Source: Heterostelium album PN500
Taxonomy: Eukaryota > Evosea > Eumycetozoa > Acytosteliales > Acytosteliaceae
Length of the DNA: 64,000 nucleotides
Assembly (NCBI RefSeq): GCF_000004825.1
Contig: NW_008805097.1
Coordinates: 248,001 to 312,000, forward strand
Direction: 5' to 3'
The position numbers were made by a program, and so were the translations under genes. Within the stretch, counting starts at the first letter, position 1, and every line of letters starts with the position of its first letter. Under the pieces are notes generated by a model, which had not been told where the DNA came from, made no database searches, and saw nothing but the letters and a program-made list of their open reading frames with translations. Of this stretch, positions 1 through 11,169 are shown one piece after another.

Positions 1-3000
1 AAATCGTCGCTGCTTGCACACGAATCCTCTGAAGTTGTCAAGGTGTCCGTAGAAATCTTTGCCAAGATTCAAAGCTATTTGACCTCAAAGAAACAATCGG
101 ATTCATCAGAGCACCACTTTGCACCAGTTAAATATATTCTGGCTAAAGGATTGGCAACTGAATCGATACGTGATGAAATCTACTGTCAACTCATCAAGCA
201 ATCGACTAATACACCAACATTGGAAATGAGATTGCGTGTCTGGGAGTTGATTCACTTTGTCTGTGCTACCTTCGTTCCAACTAGAAAGTTTATCAAGTAT
301 GCCGTTTCCTACATTAAGAACACAGCCAACACTGAGACAGCAGCCAAATCCGTCAAAGATACTGCCAGTGCTTGTTACACCATTCTCCAACGTTTCAACC
401 ACACCATCGTGCCAAGAAAGATGGTTCCATCGATCACCGAGCTCGAAGCACTGCGTGAACTTCGTCCAATCTTTGTGCGTATCACAATGATGGACGGTAG
501 TTTCAAGGGATACTACATCGACTCTGCAACAAGCTGCGCAGAAGCCAGTAACGAACTGGCTATTCGTGCACATCTTCGTCCAACCAACCACGGTTTCTCA
601 CTGGTGGAATCTGTCAATGGTATCGAACGTGATTTGTCTGCCGACGATAAAGTCGCCGATATCTTATCGCGTGTCGAGTCACTCCAGGCAACCATGTCTG
701 CCAAACTCAATATCAACTTTAAGATTTACTTTAAGAAGAGATTGTTCATGGCTGTCGGTGATAACAATGCAACTGAAGTCGAGTCGGATCTCATTCTTCA
801 ACAGGTCTACAGTGATCTTCTCAATGGACATTTCTTCAACAACAACGAGTTCCTCCTCTCTATTGGTGCCATGCGACTACAAATGGATTCCGGTGACATC
901 ACTGAAGACATTGTTTCGTGGTTGCCAGGAAATGGACGTGGTAAATACTACACTCCCGACGTTGAGAAACATCACTTTGAGGAATTCATCAACAAGTATC
1001 GTGCCAACAAAGGTCTCTCTCAAGAGGATGCCAAGAAGAAATTGATTGATTTGGTATACCACCATCCATTGGCTAGTCGTTCACTATTCAAATGCGAACA
1101 CAACTGCGACATGGTTTCCTATCCAAAGTCATTCATTCTTGCACTCAATATCACCGATATCGAAATCTTTGATTCCACTTCACTCAAGTCGTCGGCAACC
1201 ATCCGTTATAGTGCAGTCAGTATCAACAACATCAAAGTCAATCCAAACAACAAGTCGCTCACAATGAACATCGAGGGACGTGTCAACTTTGAATTCCAAT
1301 GTTCTGATGCCGCACGTGTTGTCGCTCTCATCAAAGACTACGCCATCTTGTTGCGTAACAGTGCCAAGTTTGCTCGTGCTCTTCGTGATTACAATGTCAA
1401 CGACGACACTCTTCTCTCTTTCAAGAGAAACGATATCATCACTATCGTAATGAAAGATCAAGATAACAAATGGTACATTGGTTCTCTCAATGGAAGAGAA
1501 GGTTCATTCCCAGTGGATCATGTTGAGATTTTGTTGACCGATCAACAACCATCAGCTTCATCATCATCGCCAGCATCCGATTCCGCTCCTACATCACCAG
1601 CTGTCTCCTCACCAATGATGCCACCAAGATCACTTCCAACTCCACCTCCAACATCGGCATCGTCATCACCATCATCGGCATCACCATCACTCCCACCAAG
1701 ATCACTTCCAACTCCACCACCACCACCTCCAATGTCCTCGACTCCACCACCACCACCAGTTACAACCTCCTCTGGAAGATCACTACCACCTCCACCACCA
1801 GCTCCACCAGCTCCAACAACCTCCAATGAAAACAGAAGATCTCTACCAACTCCACCACCAATGTTGTCAACTCCACCACCACCAATGTTATCAACACCAC
1901 CAACAGTGTCAACACCACCAATGTCCATCGCAACACCACCACCTCCACCACCACCATCGAATCTCTCTTTATCACCAGTTCTCAGCGCTCCACCACCTCC
2001 ACCAACCATGTCAACTCCACCACCAATGCTCTCAACACCATCGCCACCACCACCAATGCTCTCAACTCCACCACCACCTCCACCAGCTCGTCTCTCAACC
2101 GAGCAACCAGCTACTCGTGGAGTATCGACCGACATGGACAATCTCAGAGCATCTTCACGTATGTCTGTTGGACCAGCCAGTGAAGCAGAGACTGGAACTC
2201 TTGGTAACTGGGCACAAACCAAGTTTAGAACACTCAAGCGTAACTCAATGGCACCATCCGGTACCATTAAGAAGAAGTCAGCACCAGCCGATCCAAACGC
2301 TGTTCTCTATTTTACCAAAGATCCAATCAAGGAGTCACTCTTGGAGTTGGCCGATTCCAAACACTCAAAGAAGGCTTGTCATCTCTTCCAATTGGTAATG
2401 ATCTACATGGGAGACTATCCACTTTCAAAGTCTGCCACCTACTCATCGGTTGCCCAAGAAATCATTGAGACCGGTATTCAAACTCCAGAGTTGCGCGATG
2501 AAATCTACTGTCAAGTCTACCGTCAGACCAACCGTAATCCAAAACCAGATTCAGTTCGTCGTGGATTCGAATTGCTACAATTCCTCTCGATCTCATATCC
2601 ACCCACCGAGTCACTGCTCTCTGTCTTTGTTGAACAACTGATGGCACGTCACATCGCCGTGCAATCAAGCAATAACGTCCCATTGTCACAAGCAATCCAA
2701 TCGATTATAGAGAGAATCGAAGCTCATCCAGTTGGCTTACAACGTAAACACGGTCCATCCACCATTGAAATTCAATCACTCCGTAATTTGGACGAAATTC
2801 CAACTTGTAAGATTCGCGCTCTCAGCCAAACAACCATTGCCGTCAAACTCGAGAGTTACTCCACCGCCAAGGAGTTGGCAGGTGAAGCACTCACTCAATT
2901 CGGTATCTCCTCAGCGATGTCCAAGAATTTCGGACTCTACCAGATGAACGATATGTTTGGTGTTTGTCGTCCACTCGGTGACAACGATTTGATCTACGAT

Positions 3001-3711
3001 GTGATGACTTCGTGGGAGCAGCTGGCCGACAACGACAAACGTATCAATCCAGCCGATTTCTACTTCCAAGTTCGTCGTAAATACTATTTGGATGATATTG
3101 TCAAGATTTTGGATCAAGAACATCTCTGGACAACCGATGAAACCGCCTTTGAGTTGACATTCCTTCAGATCCGTGAGGAATGGATGCGTGGAATGTATTG
3201 GATTAGCGAACGTGATATTTCATATGCCGCATCGATTCTCATCCAACTCGCCTATCCAAATCAATCGAAACTTCAAATCTCCAACAAGGATCTATTGAAA
3301 CAAGTGATTCCAGACGTTCTCTTCCAAGGTCAGAATATCAAGTTCTGGTCATCCAATATTGAAACTCATATTTTCGAGCTGGTATCGCACACCCAGGAAT
3401 ACTTGAAGCTACTATTCCTCCAACAAATGGGTAAGAGTGCACTCTTTGGATGCACATTGTTCAACGTAACCCAAAAGGAGAATCCACCAAAGGCTATCCT
3501 TGCAATTGGCAAGAAGGGTGTATCTATTTTCGATGCCACCTCGCCAAAGGATGCCAAGAATTTCTGGACCTACCAAAATATATCGAATTGGACCATTTCA
3601 GATAATTCATTCGTAATCATGACAGGAAATCTTATGAAACCAGTAAAGAATTCATTCGCATCCAACGAATTAACTGCTATCTCTTCAGTTTATCAATTCT
3701 ATTCGAATTAA
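1..3711 (+). CDS. myoI: Unconventional myosin VII heavy chain, tail (5' partial)
   Basis: The frame is open from the first base to TAA at 3709-3711, so the motor and neck lie upstream of the window. Visible tail order, numbered from base 1 (about 1236 residues): a first MyTH4 (about 1-150, with RDEIYCQLIKQ), a FERM (about 155-460), an SH3 (about 465-515, with WYIGSLNGREGSFP), a proline-rich linker (about 530-720, many STPPPP blocks), a second MyTH4 (about 755-930, RDEIYCQVYRQTNRNP) and a second FERM to the end. MyTH4-FERM-SH3-MyTH4-FERM is the class VII myosin tail; Dictyostelium MyoI has this layout and works in filopodia formation, adhesion and phagocytosis. The tail would bind microtubules, talin-type partners and membrane. 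There is no intron in this part. MyoG-type myosins also carry MyTH4-FERM units, so paralogue identity is slightly less certain than class. Confidence 0.9.
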   Translation, partial: KSSLLAHESSEVVKVSVEIFAKIQSYLTSKKQSDSSEHHFAPVKYILAKGLATESIRDEIYCQLIKQSTNTPTLEMRLRVWELIHFVCATFVPTRKFIKYAVSYIKNTANTETAAKSVKDTASACYTILQRFNHTIVPRKMVPSITELEALRELRPIFVRITMMDGSFKGYYIDSATSCAEASNELAIRAHLRPTNHGFSLVESVNGIERDLSADDKVADILSRVESLQATMSAKLNINFKIYFKKRLFMAVGDNNATEVESDLILQQVYSDLLNGHFFNNNEFLLSIGAMRLQMDSGDITEDIVSWLPGNGRGKYYTPDVEKHHFEEFINKYRANKGLSQEDAKKKLIDLVYHHPLASRSLFKCEHNCDMVSYPKSFILALNITDIEIFDSTSLKSSATIRYSAVSINNIKVNPNNKSLTMNIEGRVNFEFQCSDAARVVALIKDYAILLRNSAKFARALRDYNVNDDTLLSFKRNDIITIVMKDQDNKWYIGSLNGREGSFPVDHVEILLTDQQPSASSSSPASDSAPTSPAVSSPMMPPRSLPTPPPTSASSSPSSASPSLPPRSLPTPPPPPPMSSTPPPPPVTTSSGRSLPPPPPAPPAPTTSNENRRSLPTPPPMLSTPPPPMLSTPPTVSTPPMSIATPPPPPPPSNLSLSPVLSAPPPPPTMSTPPPMLSTPSPPPPMLSTPPPPPPARLSTEQPATRGVSTDMDNLRASSRMSVGPASEAETGTLGNWAQTKFRTLKRNSMAPSGTIKKKSAPADPNAVLYFTKDPIKESLLELADSKHSKKACHLFQLVMIYMGDYPLSKSATYSSVAQEIIETGIQTPELRDEIYCQVYRQTNRNPKPDSVRRGFELLQFLSISYPPTESLLSVFVEQLMARHIAVQSSNNVPLSQAIQSIIERIEAHPVGLQRKHGPSTIEIQSLRNLDEIPTCKIRALSQTTIAVKLESYSTAKELAGEALTQFGISSAMSKNFGLYQMNDMFGVCRPLGDNDLIYDVMTSWEQLADNDKRINPADFYFQVRRKYYLDDIVKILDQEHLWTTDETAFELTFLQIREEWMRGMYWISERDISYAASILIQLAYPNQSKLQISNKDLLKQVIPDVLFQGQNIKFWSSNIETHIFELVSHTQEYLKLLFLQQMGKSALFGCTLFNVTQKENPPKAILAIGKKGVSIFDATSPKDAKNFWTYQNISNWTISDNSFVIMTGNLMKPVKNSFASNELTAISSVYQFYSN

Positions 3712-4662
3712 GAGAAATATTAGATCAAAAAACCAAAACCAACATATATATACACACACACCAACAAACCAAACAACCTTATATAACTATTAAAATTAAT
3801 TTGTAATATATAATAATAAAAATATATATTTATTTAAAAAAATTCTTTATTTATAATGTATGATGTTAGAGAAGTCTTCATTCTCATTTGATTAATCACA
3901 ACTGGTGTTTTTTTACCTTACTAAACCATAAAATTTGATATTTTTTGATTTTAGAAATAATCAAAAGTAGGTTTGGATACCTTTATATATTAACTTTATT
4001 TTATTTTCAAAGTTAACAATTGTCTAGTCTATTCTCTAAATGAATTGTCAATGTGATAGACTAGAATGGAGTAGTCGTCATATGGTATGGATTGACAATA
4101 TCTAAAAAAAAAACTATGATGTTATAATATCGTTGTTACTGTCGACTCATTAACATGTTAAATCTCTGAAATTAAGAACTTTAATATTCTTGTTGTCAAC
4201 TTCTATCAATTTATCTTATCTCTAAACTATAGTATTTATATTTGTGTTGGAATCATAACTTCAATGAGAACAGCATTATCTGCTCTCGAGAATATGGCAA
4301 CTTATACATTTAAAAAATTGTTTTTATTGTTTATCCATCATATAAAAAAACCCAATTCAATTCCAAATAGTGGTATATTATGTAGAAAAAAAATAAACTC
4401 ACTTTGATAGAATTAAAAATGTGAGGGTATCAAAATATTATAACTTGATTTGTAAAAAAGTGTTAAGTTCAAATTCTACTTAAATAAGTTAATATTTGGA
4501 AATTAAAGATATATTTTCTTAATATGAAAAAAAAAAATTTTATTAAAAAATTGGAATACAAAACAAAATTAATTAGAGTGTCTTCATGAAACAAAGGTAT
4601 AAATAATGACAACAATAAATTAATAATTTCAAGTTTAAAATAAAAATTCATAATTAATAGAA
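3712..4662. other. Intergenic, 0.95 kb
   Basis: AT-rich spacer with poly-A and poly-T tracts and AATAAA-like signals after the myosin stop. I see no coding frame, tRNA-like arms or repeat of note. Confidence 0.6.
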
Positions 4663-4950
4663 ATGAAAGTATCTTTTTTTGTAATTTTAGTTATTGCCTT
4701 AATTTTTGGTATGATCTTAATGGTTGCCGAAGTTGAAGAATATGATGCAGAATCAACTTGTAAGTAAAATTAAATAATTTATTTTTAATTAAATCTAACA
4801 AAGATTTTTGTTTGTTTTTCAGGTCGAATTTGTGCAAGATTGTCATACAGTTTTGATATGTGTGCTGGTAATAGATTTTGTGTTTGGCAACCAAAGGAAA
4901 TTTCTAAGGGTATTCATTGTGAGTGTAAATTCCCTCCTGTTCTTAATTAG
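4663..4950 (+). CDS. Small secreted six-cysteine peptide precursor
   Basis: Two exons: 4663-4759 and 4823-4950, joined by a GTAAGT...TTTTTCAG intron of 63 bp that splits a Cys codon. The predicted product has 73 residues. Residues 1-22 form a strong signal peptide (MKVSFFVILVIALIFGMILM), followed by a short acidic stretch (EVEEYDAEST). The mature part has six cysteines spaced C-x2-C-x9-C-x5-C-x12-C-x-C, suggesting three disulphides in a compact secreted fold. The closing C-x-C resembles knottin, defensin and EGF-like peptides, but the spacing does not match a family I can name. A second splice option from about 4919 to 5042 would alter only the last residues. No homologue is recognised. Splice sites, signal peptide and cysteine pattern all appearing together make a real gene likely. 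Confidence 0.6.
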
Positions 4951-5105
4951 GAATTTTGAAATTAAGGAAGAAATAAATATTCTTTATCGATATAATCCAA
5001 GTTTTAGTAATATGACATTTAATTTATTGTTTATCATTGCAGAGTGTTTTAAGAAATTTTAAACAATAAATAAACATATATATAAATAATGAATAAATAT
5101 TGATC

Positions 5106-6380
5106 TTAATTGGTATTGTAATATCTTTGAATGACGTATTTCGATACCGCTGAATCTATTGATAATTCTAATAGATTAGCCAATTCGATTGGTTTGTCAA
5201 AAAGTCGATGTCGGTTGTAGAGCAAGAATTTTAAATTGTTTACTTTCTGTTCGCTTTCACCGATCGATTTAGAAAATATGCTCATTGCAATATTGTGGTT
5301 ATCGATCACCGTGTACAACTTGTTGTCCAACATATATTGTAGGATACCTACAGAGACTTGTGGCTTATTCTTTAAGATATCATTGAGAATGCTATTGTCA
5401 AAGGAATCCGATCGATTGAGGTGCAGCCACCTAACCATATCCAATCGATTCTTGGATGCAGCATTAACCATCGAAGAGTGTGTACATCCATCCTTCCGAT
5501 TTTCATGTAGCCATTGAACGAGCTGCAAACTTCCGGAGCTAATAGCAAAGTCCATGGTTTTTGGTGAGAACGAACCGAGATTCCACTCGTGGAAATAGAG
5601 TACCATATTGAGATGACCATGTAGAGCAGCGAGATTTATATAGTTGACACCTTCTTCATACTCGATACCATGTGCCAACAGCCATTCAACCGTTGCAATA
5701 CTACCACTCTTGATTGCCGATACCAAGATATATGGAGTAGCCGCTTCACTGAGAGTCGTCAGCTTTGCTCTGGCCATCAAGAATTCCAGCATATCGACAC
5801 GACCAGCCAAAGCAGCATTCTTTATCGTTTCCAACAGAATATATCTAGTTTCATTGTCATTGCTACTGCTTGTAGCCAACTTGTTCTTAATGATCCATTC
5901 CAACATTGGGAAATTTCCACCCAGTGGAGTATTACTTATTAACACCGCATAATCTTTATTCTTTGCTGGCAGTTGATCTAAATACAGAAGAATGTCCATC
6001 TTTCCATAGCAAACGGCATTGCCCATAAGACGACCCACCTCTTCATACAGCTTGTAATGCTCCATGAAATACTTTACTATCTCCAAGCGGTCTTGTATAA
6101 CAGCGATTCTCAATGTTTTGCCAATCACCAAATCGGTATCGATCGACGAAGAAACAAGGAATCTATACCATTTCTTATTCTTTCCTGCTACACCTTTATA
6201 ATATTCTTTTAACAATTGAAAGTAGTTGTAACCAGCCAATAGATATGGTTTACACTCTACTTCATGCCACTTGTAACTCTTTTCTCGCAAACAATCTACG
6301 TGTATTGATCTAACTTGTTGAAATATAAAATTTCTCAATAAAATATTATTGAAAACTAATTTAAATATACTATTATCCAT
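5106..6380 (-). CDS. Dictyostelid ankyrin-repeat protein, intact (FNN-type N-terminus)
   Basis: Single-exon gene of 424 residues. It starts MDNSIFKLVFNNILLRNFIF, a hydrophobic module of about 55 residues shared with all intact ankyrin genes in this window, followed by K-W-H/N-x-V and an aromatic helix (AGYNYFQLLKEYYKG). The rest is degenerate ankyrin repeats of about 30 residues (for example VEWLLAHG, AALHGHLNMVLYFHEW, QLVQWLHENRKDGCT). The N-terminal module looks F-box-like in length and hydrophobic pattern; that is inference, and if right these proteins could be substrate receptors for SCF ubiquitin ligases. The ATG is the first in frame and aligns with the start of paralogues. This copy stands alone, over 30 kb from the main cluster. 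Function is unknown. Confidence 0.85.
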   Translation of the reverse strand: MDNSIFKLVFNNILLRNFIFQQVRSIHVDCLREKSYKWHEVECKPYLLAGYNYFQLLKEYYKGVAGKNKKWYRFLVSSSIDTDLVIGKTLRIAVIQDRLEIVKYFMEHYKLYEEVGRLMGNAVCYGKMDILLYLDQLPAKNKDYAVLISNTPLGGNFPMLEWIIKNKLATSSSNDNETRYILLETIKNAALAGRVDMLEFLMARAKLTTLSEAATPYILVSAIKSGSIATVEWLLAHGIEYEEGVNYINLAALHGHLNMVLYFHEWNLGSFSPKTMDFAISSGSLQLVQWLHENRKDGCTHSSMVNAASKNRLDMVRWLHLNRSDSFDNSILNDILKNKPQVSVGILQYMLDNKLYTVIDNHNIAMSIFSKSIGESEQKVNNLKFLLYNRHRLFDKPIELANLLELSIDSAVSKYVIQRYYNTN

Positions 6381-6590
6381 TATTAAACTTATTTGATTGA
6401 TCTAATAAATAAATTAATTTATTTAATCTAATTTTATCAGTTTTTTTGGGTGACCTTTTAAAAAAAAAGAATAGATAAAGCAATTTTGGTGGGGTTCTCT
6501 AATTTTAGATAAGATTTGTAAAAAATTTCAAAGAATTATTTTAATAAAAACATCGTGATTGGTGATCATGTTTTTATCATTCATAGTTAA

Positions 6591-6815
6591 TTGTTTAGAA
6601 TATACAAAGAAATATTAAAAGATGATAATATTTTTATCATATAATTATATACAGACAGTATCATTACAGACAGTAGCACACTCGAAAGAATAGAAGAAAT
6701 GTTAGACAGACTTCTCATCGCCATCGAACCTAAGGAAAAGTTTGAAATTTCTAGTATTTCTGAAGAAGAATGGAGAAGAATTGTAGACAAAAAAGATCTC
6801 AAATTGATCAAGTAA
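6591..6815 (+). pseudogene. Short degraded coding remnant
   Basis: One plus-strand frame reads as ordinary protein-like sequence (LFRIYKEILKDDNIFII, a TAA, then a charged segment with LERIEEMLDRLLIAIEPKEK and SEEEWRRIVDKKD) and ends with TAA at 6813-6815. The composition, rich in charged residues and with balanced codons, differs from the surrounding AT spacer. The only in-frame ATG (6699) would give 38 residues. It is probably the tail end of a lost gene, or a terminal exon whose upstream exon I cannot find (two TACAG acceptor-like sites lie at about 6650-6675). No family recognised. Confidence 0.3.
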
Positions 6816-8270
6816 AATCAACCTCACTCCTCCAAAGAATCTTATTTGTGGTTTCAAATGGGACAAGGATTACTAAAAAGGAACAAATTAAAGAGGAAAC
6901 CAAGGATTAAGGTGGGAAATATTGAACCAAAGATTTGTGAAGTACACAAGTGAATAGAATATAGCCAAAAGCTAAATTTTATTATTTATTTAATACTTTC
7001 TATTATAATGTATAATAAGTTCGATGGTAAAAGAGTAAACTAATTTGAACCATTGAATTCATTGGTTTGTGGTTTTTGATTCTTTTTTACAAAAATTAAT
7101 CAATCAATCAATCTATCAAACTCCTAGCTATGAATGATAGAATTATTCTTTTGAAAACCTGTTTTTTTATTTTAAAAATTAAACCTATTCTTGTTTTTAA
7201 CAATAATAAATAAACAATTATTTGATGTAATTGGTCAATGATCTGAAGCTTAATGCATGTCCACAAAAAAAATAAAATATATTTTAATTAAAAAAAATAA
7301 AAAAAACAAACCACACACCACTCCACCACAGAATCCCAAATACCACCACAACCACACAATTTATTAGATTTGTGTGTGTGTGTCTCAAAAAAAACGTCAT
7401 AATTTCAATTTTTTATTATTATTATTAATAATCCAACCAATTCCTTTGGTTATCATCTAAAGGTCAACATAACAACACAATAAAAAACAACAACGACCAC
7501 CATAATTATCAATAAACAGATAGTTTTTTGTTTCGAAATAATTGACATAAACATACATATTGATATTCCCATCAATCAAATGTGAGATAATATTACAAAA
7601 CAAAAGAAATAACAACACACCTGTCAACAACAACAACAAGTATTAATAACAATAATAATAAATAATAATAAAAATATTGTATTAAAAATTAACTTTCACT
7701 GTATGTATTCATCAAATAAATAGATATTAATAAATAAAAATTTTGAAATGAAAATTGGTGTTGTCGTTGTTGTCGCTTTTGTTGTTATATATTACCTCTT
7801 TTGGAAAAAAAGAAGAAGGTTGAGCGCATTCTATCAATTAATTATGCACGATCGATCTATTTGATTAAATATCTTTCTTTTGTTTGTTGTTGTATGACCT
7901 CCATAATTATTAAAAATCAAAGTTAGTTGCAATAACCGAATTCAATCACTTTCTTATCTTTTCTTATCTTCTATTCTACTTTTTTAATTCTATTCATTTC
8001 ATTTTAACAAAAAATAAACTATAAATATAAATAAATAAAGATCTTTTATAACTTTTATAGTAGTTCACCAAAATTTTAATTTAGAACACTTTTTTTTGTT
8101 TTTTTTTTTTCGTTGTCATTCACAGCAGCAGTCGAATAATTCTGTCACCATTCGCGAACACCCCCACACCACTCACTCATTTATATTTTAATTGATAAAA
8201 AAAGATTAGATTATTAATAATAGTTTAAGATTCTTTTATTTTTTTATAAATAATATAATATAGCTAAAGG
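6816..8270. other. Intergenic 1.45 kb upstream of glycogen synthase
   Basis: No gene seen. It holds AT-rich tracts plus two CA/C-rich islands (about 7305-7360 and 8155-8180) that stand out from the background and may be promoter elements of the downstream gene, and a (TG)n run around 7373-7382. Confidence 0.55.
8158..8178 (+). promoter_or_regulatory. C-rich G-box-like element upstream of glycogen synthase
   Basis: The sequence ACACCCCCACACCACTCACT sits about 100 bp before the ATG in otherwise AT-rich DNA. Its complement reads GGTGTGGGGGTG, close to the GT-rich G-box bound by dictyostelid G-box binding factor, which controls many genes after aggregation. A weaker CA-rich block lies at about 7310-7345. 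Binding is inferred from similarity only. Confidence 0.35.
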
Positions 8271-11079
8271 ATGATGATCTTTGGCACACCTAATAGTACA
8301 TATTTAGATAATGTAATGTCACAGCTGAAACTTAGTAAGGGTAGTGGTGATACTCAAATGGTATCACCTTCACCTTCACCACTGTCTCGCTCTGCTAACA
8401 TCGATAAACCAGCTGGTTCGACCGATTCCAATGTTGCACTATTTGACGTCGGTTGGGAAGTCGCCAAGAAGGTAGGTGGTATCTATACTGTTTTAAAGTC
8501 AAAAGCACCAGTAAGTAAAATAATAGATCTCATTGTTTTCATAAATAATTAATAATAGCTATGTTGTTGTTGTTGTTGTTAGATTACTGTTGAAGAATAT
8601 AAATCTAGATATGCTCTCATCGGACCATATAATCCAGAGACTGCATCGACAGAGTTTGAACCGTTGGTTCCTGGACCTCTGACCTCACCGGTAATCGATA
8701 ACATGATGAATAAATACGGTATACAGGTACACTTTGGAAAGTGGTTGATCGATAGCTATCCCAAGGTGTTTCTCATTGAACTGCGAAGTAGTTTCCACAA
8801 GCTTGGCGAGTGGCGTTGGGATTTGATGTCGGGATTCGAACAGCCCAACGACAATGAAACGAATGAATCGATTATCTTTGGATATCAAGTGGCGTTGTTC
8901 CTGAAGGAGTTTGCCGAGGTCAATCCAAACGACAAGTATATCGCGCATTTCCACGAGTGGCAAGCGTCGGTCGGTCTCATTCTCCTGAAGAAATGGAAGA
9001 TTCCAGTGGCAACGATCTTTACTACGCATGCCACTCTGCTCGGTCGCTACTTGTCGGCTGGCGGTGTCGATCTCTACAACCAGATGCAATACTTGAACAT
9101 GGATTTCGAGGCGTCGAAACGTGGAATCTACCATCGCCACTGGATCGAGAAGCGCTCCGCTGCGGAAGCGCACGTCTTCACGACGGTCTCTGAGATCACC
9201 GCTTTCGAATCGGAAACGATTCTCCAGCGAAAGGCCGATGTTATCCTGCCGAACGGTCTGACACTCGACAAGTTCACAGCGCTCCACGAATTCCAGAATC
9301 TCCACGCCAAGTACAAGAATGTGTTGCAAGAGTTTGTCAGAGGACACTTCTATGGACACTACGATTTCGACTTGGACAATACACTCTACTTTTTCACAGC
9401 GGGTCGCTATGAGTATTATAACAAAGGTGTCGACATGTACTTGGATGCACTGGCCGGTCTAAACAAACTGCTCCAACAATCGGGATCGACTCTCACCGTA
9501 GTGGCATTCATCATCATGCCAGCGAAAACCAACAATTTCAACGTTGAATCACTCAAGGGTCAGTCCTACCTGAAAGACATGAGAAAAACCTGTAACGCTC
9601 TCGTTGAGAGCATGGGTGACAGAATCTTTGACATGACATCTCGAGGTAAAGTCATCTCACCCGAAGAGCTACTCACACAAGAAGATCTTGTAAAGCTAAA
9701 GAGAAGAATATTCGCTTTAAAACAACGTCCATCATTACCACCAATAGTAACACATAACATGATAGATGATTGTAAGTTAACTTTACTCAGCAATTTCCAA
9801 AAACATTTTTCTAATACAATATATCCAAATATATATATATATATATTTAGTTAACGATCCAATTTTAAATCATCTTCGTAGAATTAAATTATTCAATGCA
9901 CCAGAGGATAGAGTTAAGATTATTTATCATCCAGAATTCCTTAGTTCTACTAATCCTTTGATTCCGTTGGACTACACAGAGTTTGTTAGAGGTTGTCATC
10001 TGGGTGTGTTTGCCTCTTACTATGAGCCATGGGGATACACACCGGCAGAGTGTACCGTCCTCGGTGTACCATCGGTAACAAGTAACCTGACTGGTTTCGC
10101 CAACTTTATGAGAAGAGGTCTGGCCGATCCCGACTCCAAGGGTATCTATATCGTCGACAGAAGATTCAAGTCACCACAGGAATCGGTCGATCAAATGACC
10201 CAATATCTCTGGAAGTTCTGTCAACTCGATCGTAGACAGAGAATCGAACTGAGAAACAGAACAGAGAAACTATCGGAGCTTCTCGATTGGAAGAGTCTCG
10301 GTAAGTTCTACACTACCGCCCGTTCACTAGCATTGGATCGCGCATTCCCTGCTGTAAGCATATCCTCAAGACCATCGTCACCAACTGGCAACCTTTCTTC
10401 CGGAAGAATTGCAACTTCACCTTCCAAAGATAATAGTAGTAATATTAGCAGCATCCTAACATCAACATCACCACGTGAAACAGTTCCAGTTATCAATATT
10501 CCAAATCCTCTACCAAAGGATAATAACAATAGTAATAACTTTGAATCAACAACATCATCATTATTACCAATGCAACATCAACAACAACAAACAACCAAAT
10601 CGGCTGTATCACCACCACATACTCCAACTTCCACTACTTCCACTTCTACAACTGGCAGTGCTGCTGCCGCTGCTGTGACATCAATGTCCACTAGCATTCC
10701 AATGCCAACTCCACCTATTCCAACTGTCACCAGTTTTGTCACCACCCCAACACCAACCAGAGCAACCACTTCCATTCCAATTCCAACACCAAACAAACTG
10801 CCAATTCCTTCGAATCCAACACCAAACTCAACACCGACCTCGTCGATGCCAATACCTTCATCGATTCCAAAACAAACCAGTTTGCTCACAGAGAGTCTAA
10901 AGCAATCACCACAATCACCAAACACCTCTGTCAACTCTAAACCACCAACCTATCCAGTTCCAACAACAACTACAACTTCACCAACCTCCACCGCTAGCGC
11001 AACAACACCTATAAACACAGTGACAACTCCACCAAAAGATACTACTACTGTTTCATCACCCTCAAAACCAATTGTAATC

Positions 11080-11112
<33 letters not shown>

Positions 11113-11169
11113 AACAATAACAACAAATCAAACAAAAAACAAGAAATAAATTTATTTATACATTTGTAA
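8271..11169 (+). CDS. glcS: Glycogen (starch) synthase
   Basis: Three exons, 8271-8510, 8583-9771 and 9851-11169, with GTAAGT donors; together they encode 915 residues. The enzyme transfers glucose from UDP-glucose to glycogen (GT3 family, fungal/animal type). Visible landmarks: the N-terminal [15 protein letters not shown] block, [10 protein letters not shown], the catalytic E-x7-E motif in [10 protein letters not shown], and the arginine-rich [14 protein letters not shown] segment that in yeast and mammals binds glucose-6-phosphate. The conserved core ends near residue 650. A tail of about 260 residues follows, rich in Pro, Ser and Thr and ending in a poly-Asn run (AAC repeats near 11080-11127). 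Glycogen synthase in dictyostelids provides reserves used for cellulose and trehalose during fruiting. The start is ATGATG; the second Met is equally possible. Confidence 0.95.

Noticed and set aside
1542-2267. Long Gly-rich minus-strand open frame
   Set aside because: It is the antisense of the CCACCA-repeat proline linker of the myosin; repeat composition keeps it open.
8825-8850. GGGATTCGAAC motif resembling a tRNA T-arm
   Set aside because: It lies within the glycogen synthase coding sequence and no acceptor or anticodon arms surround it.
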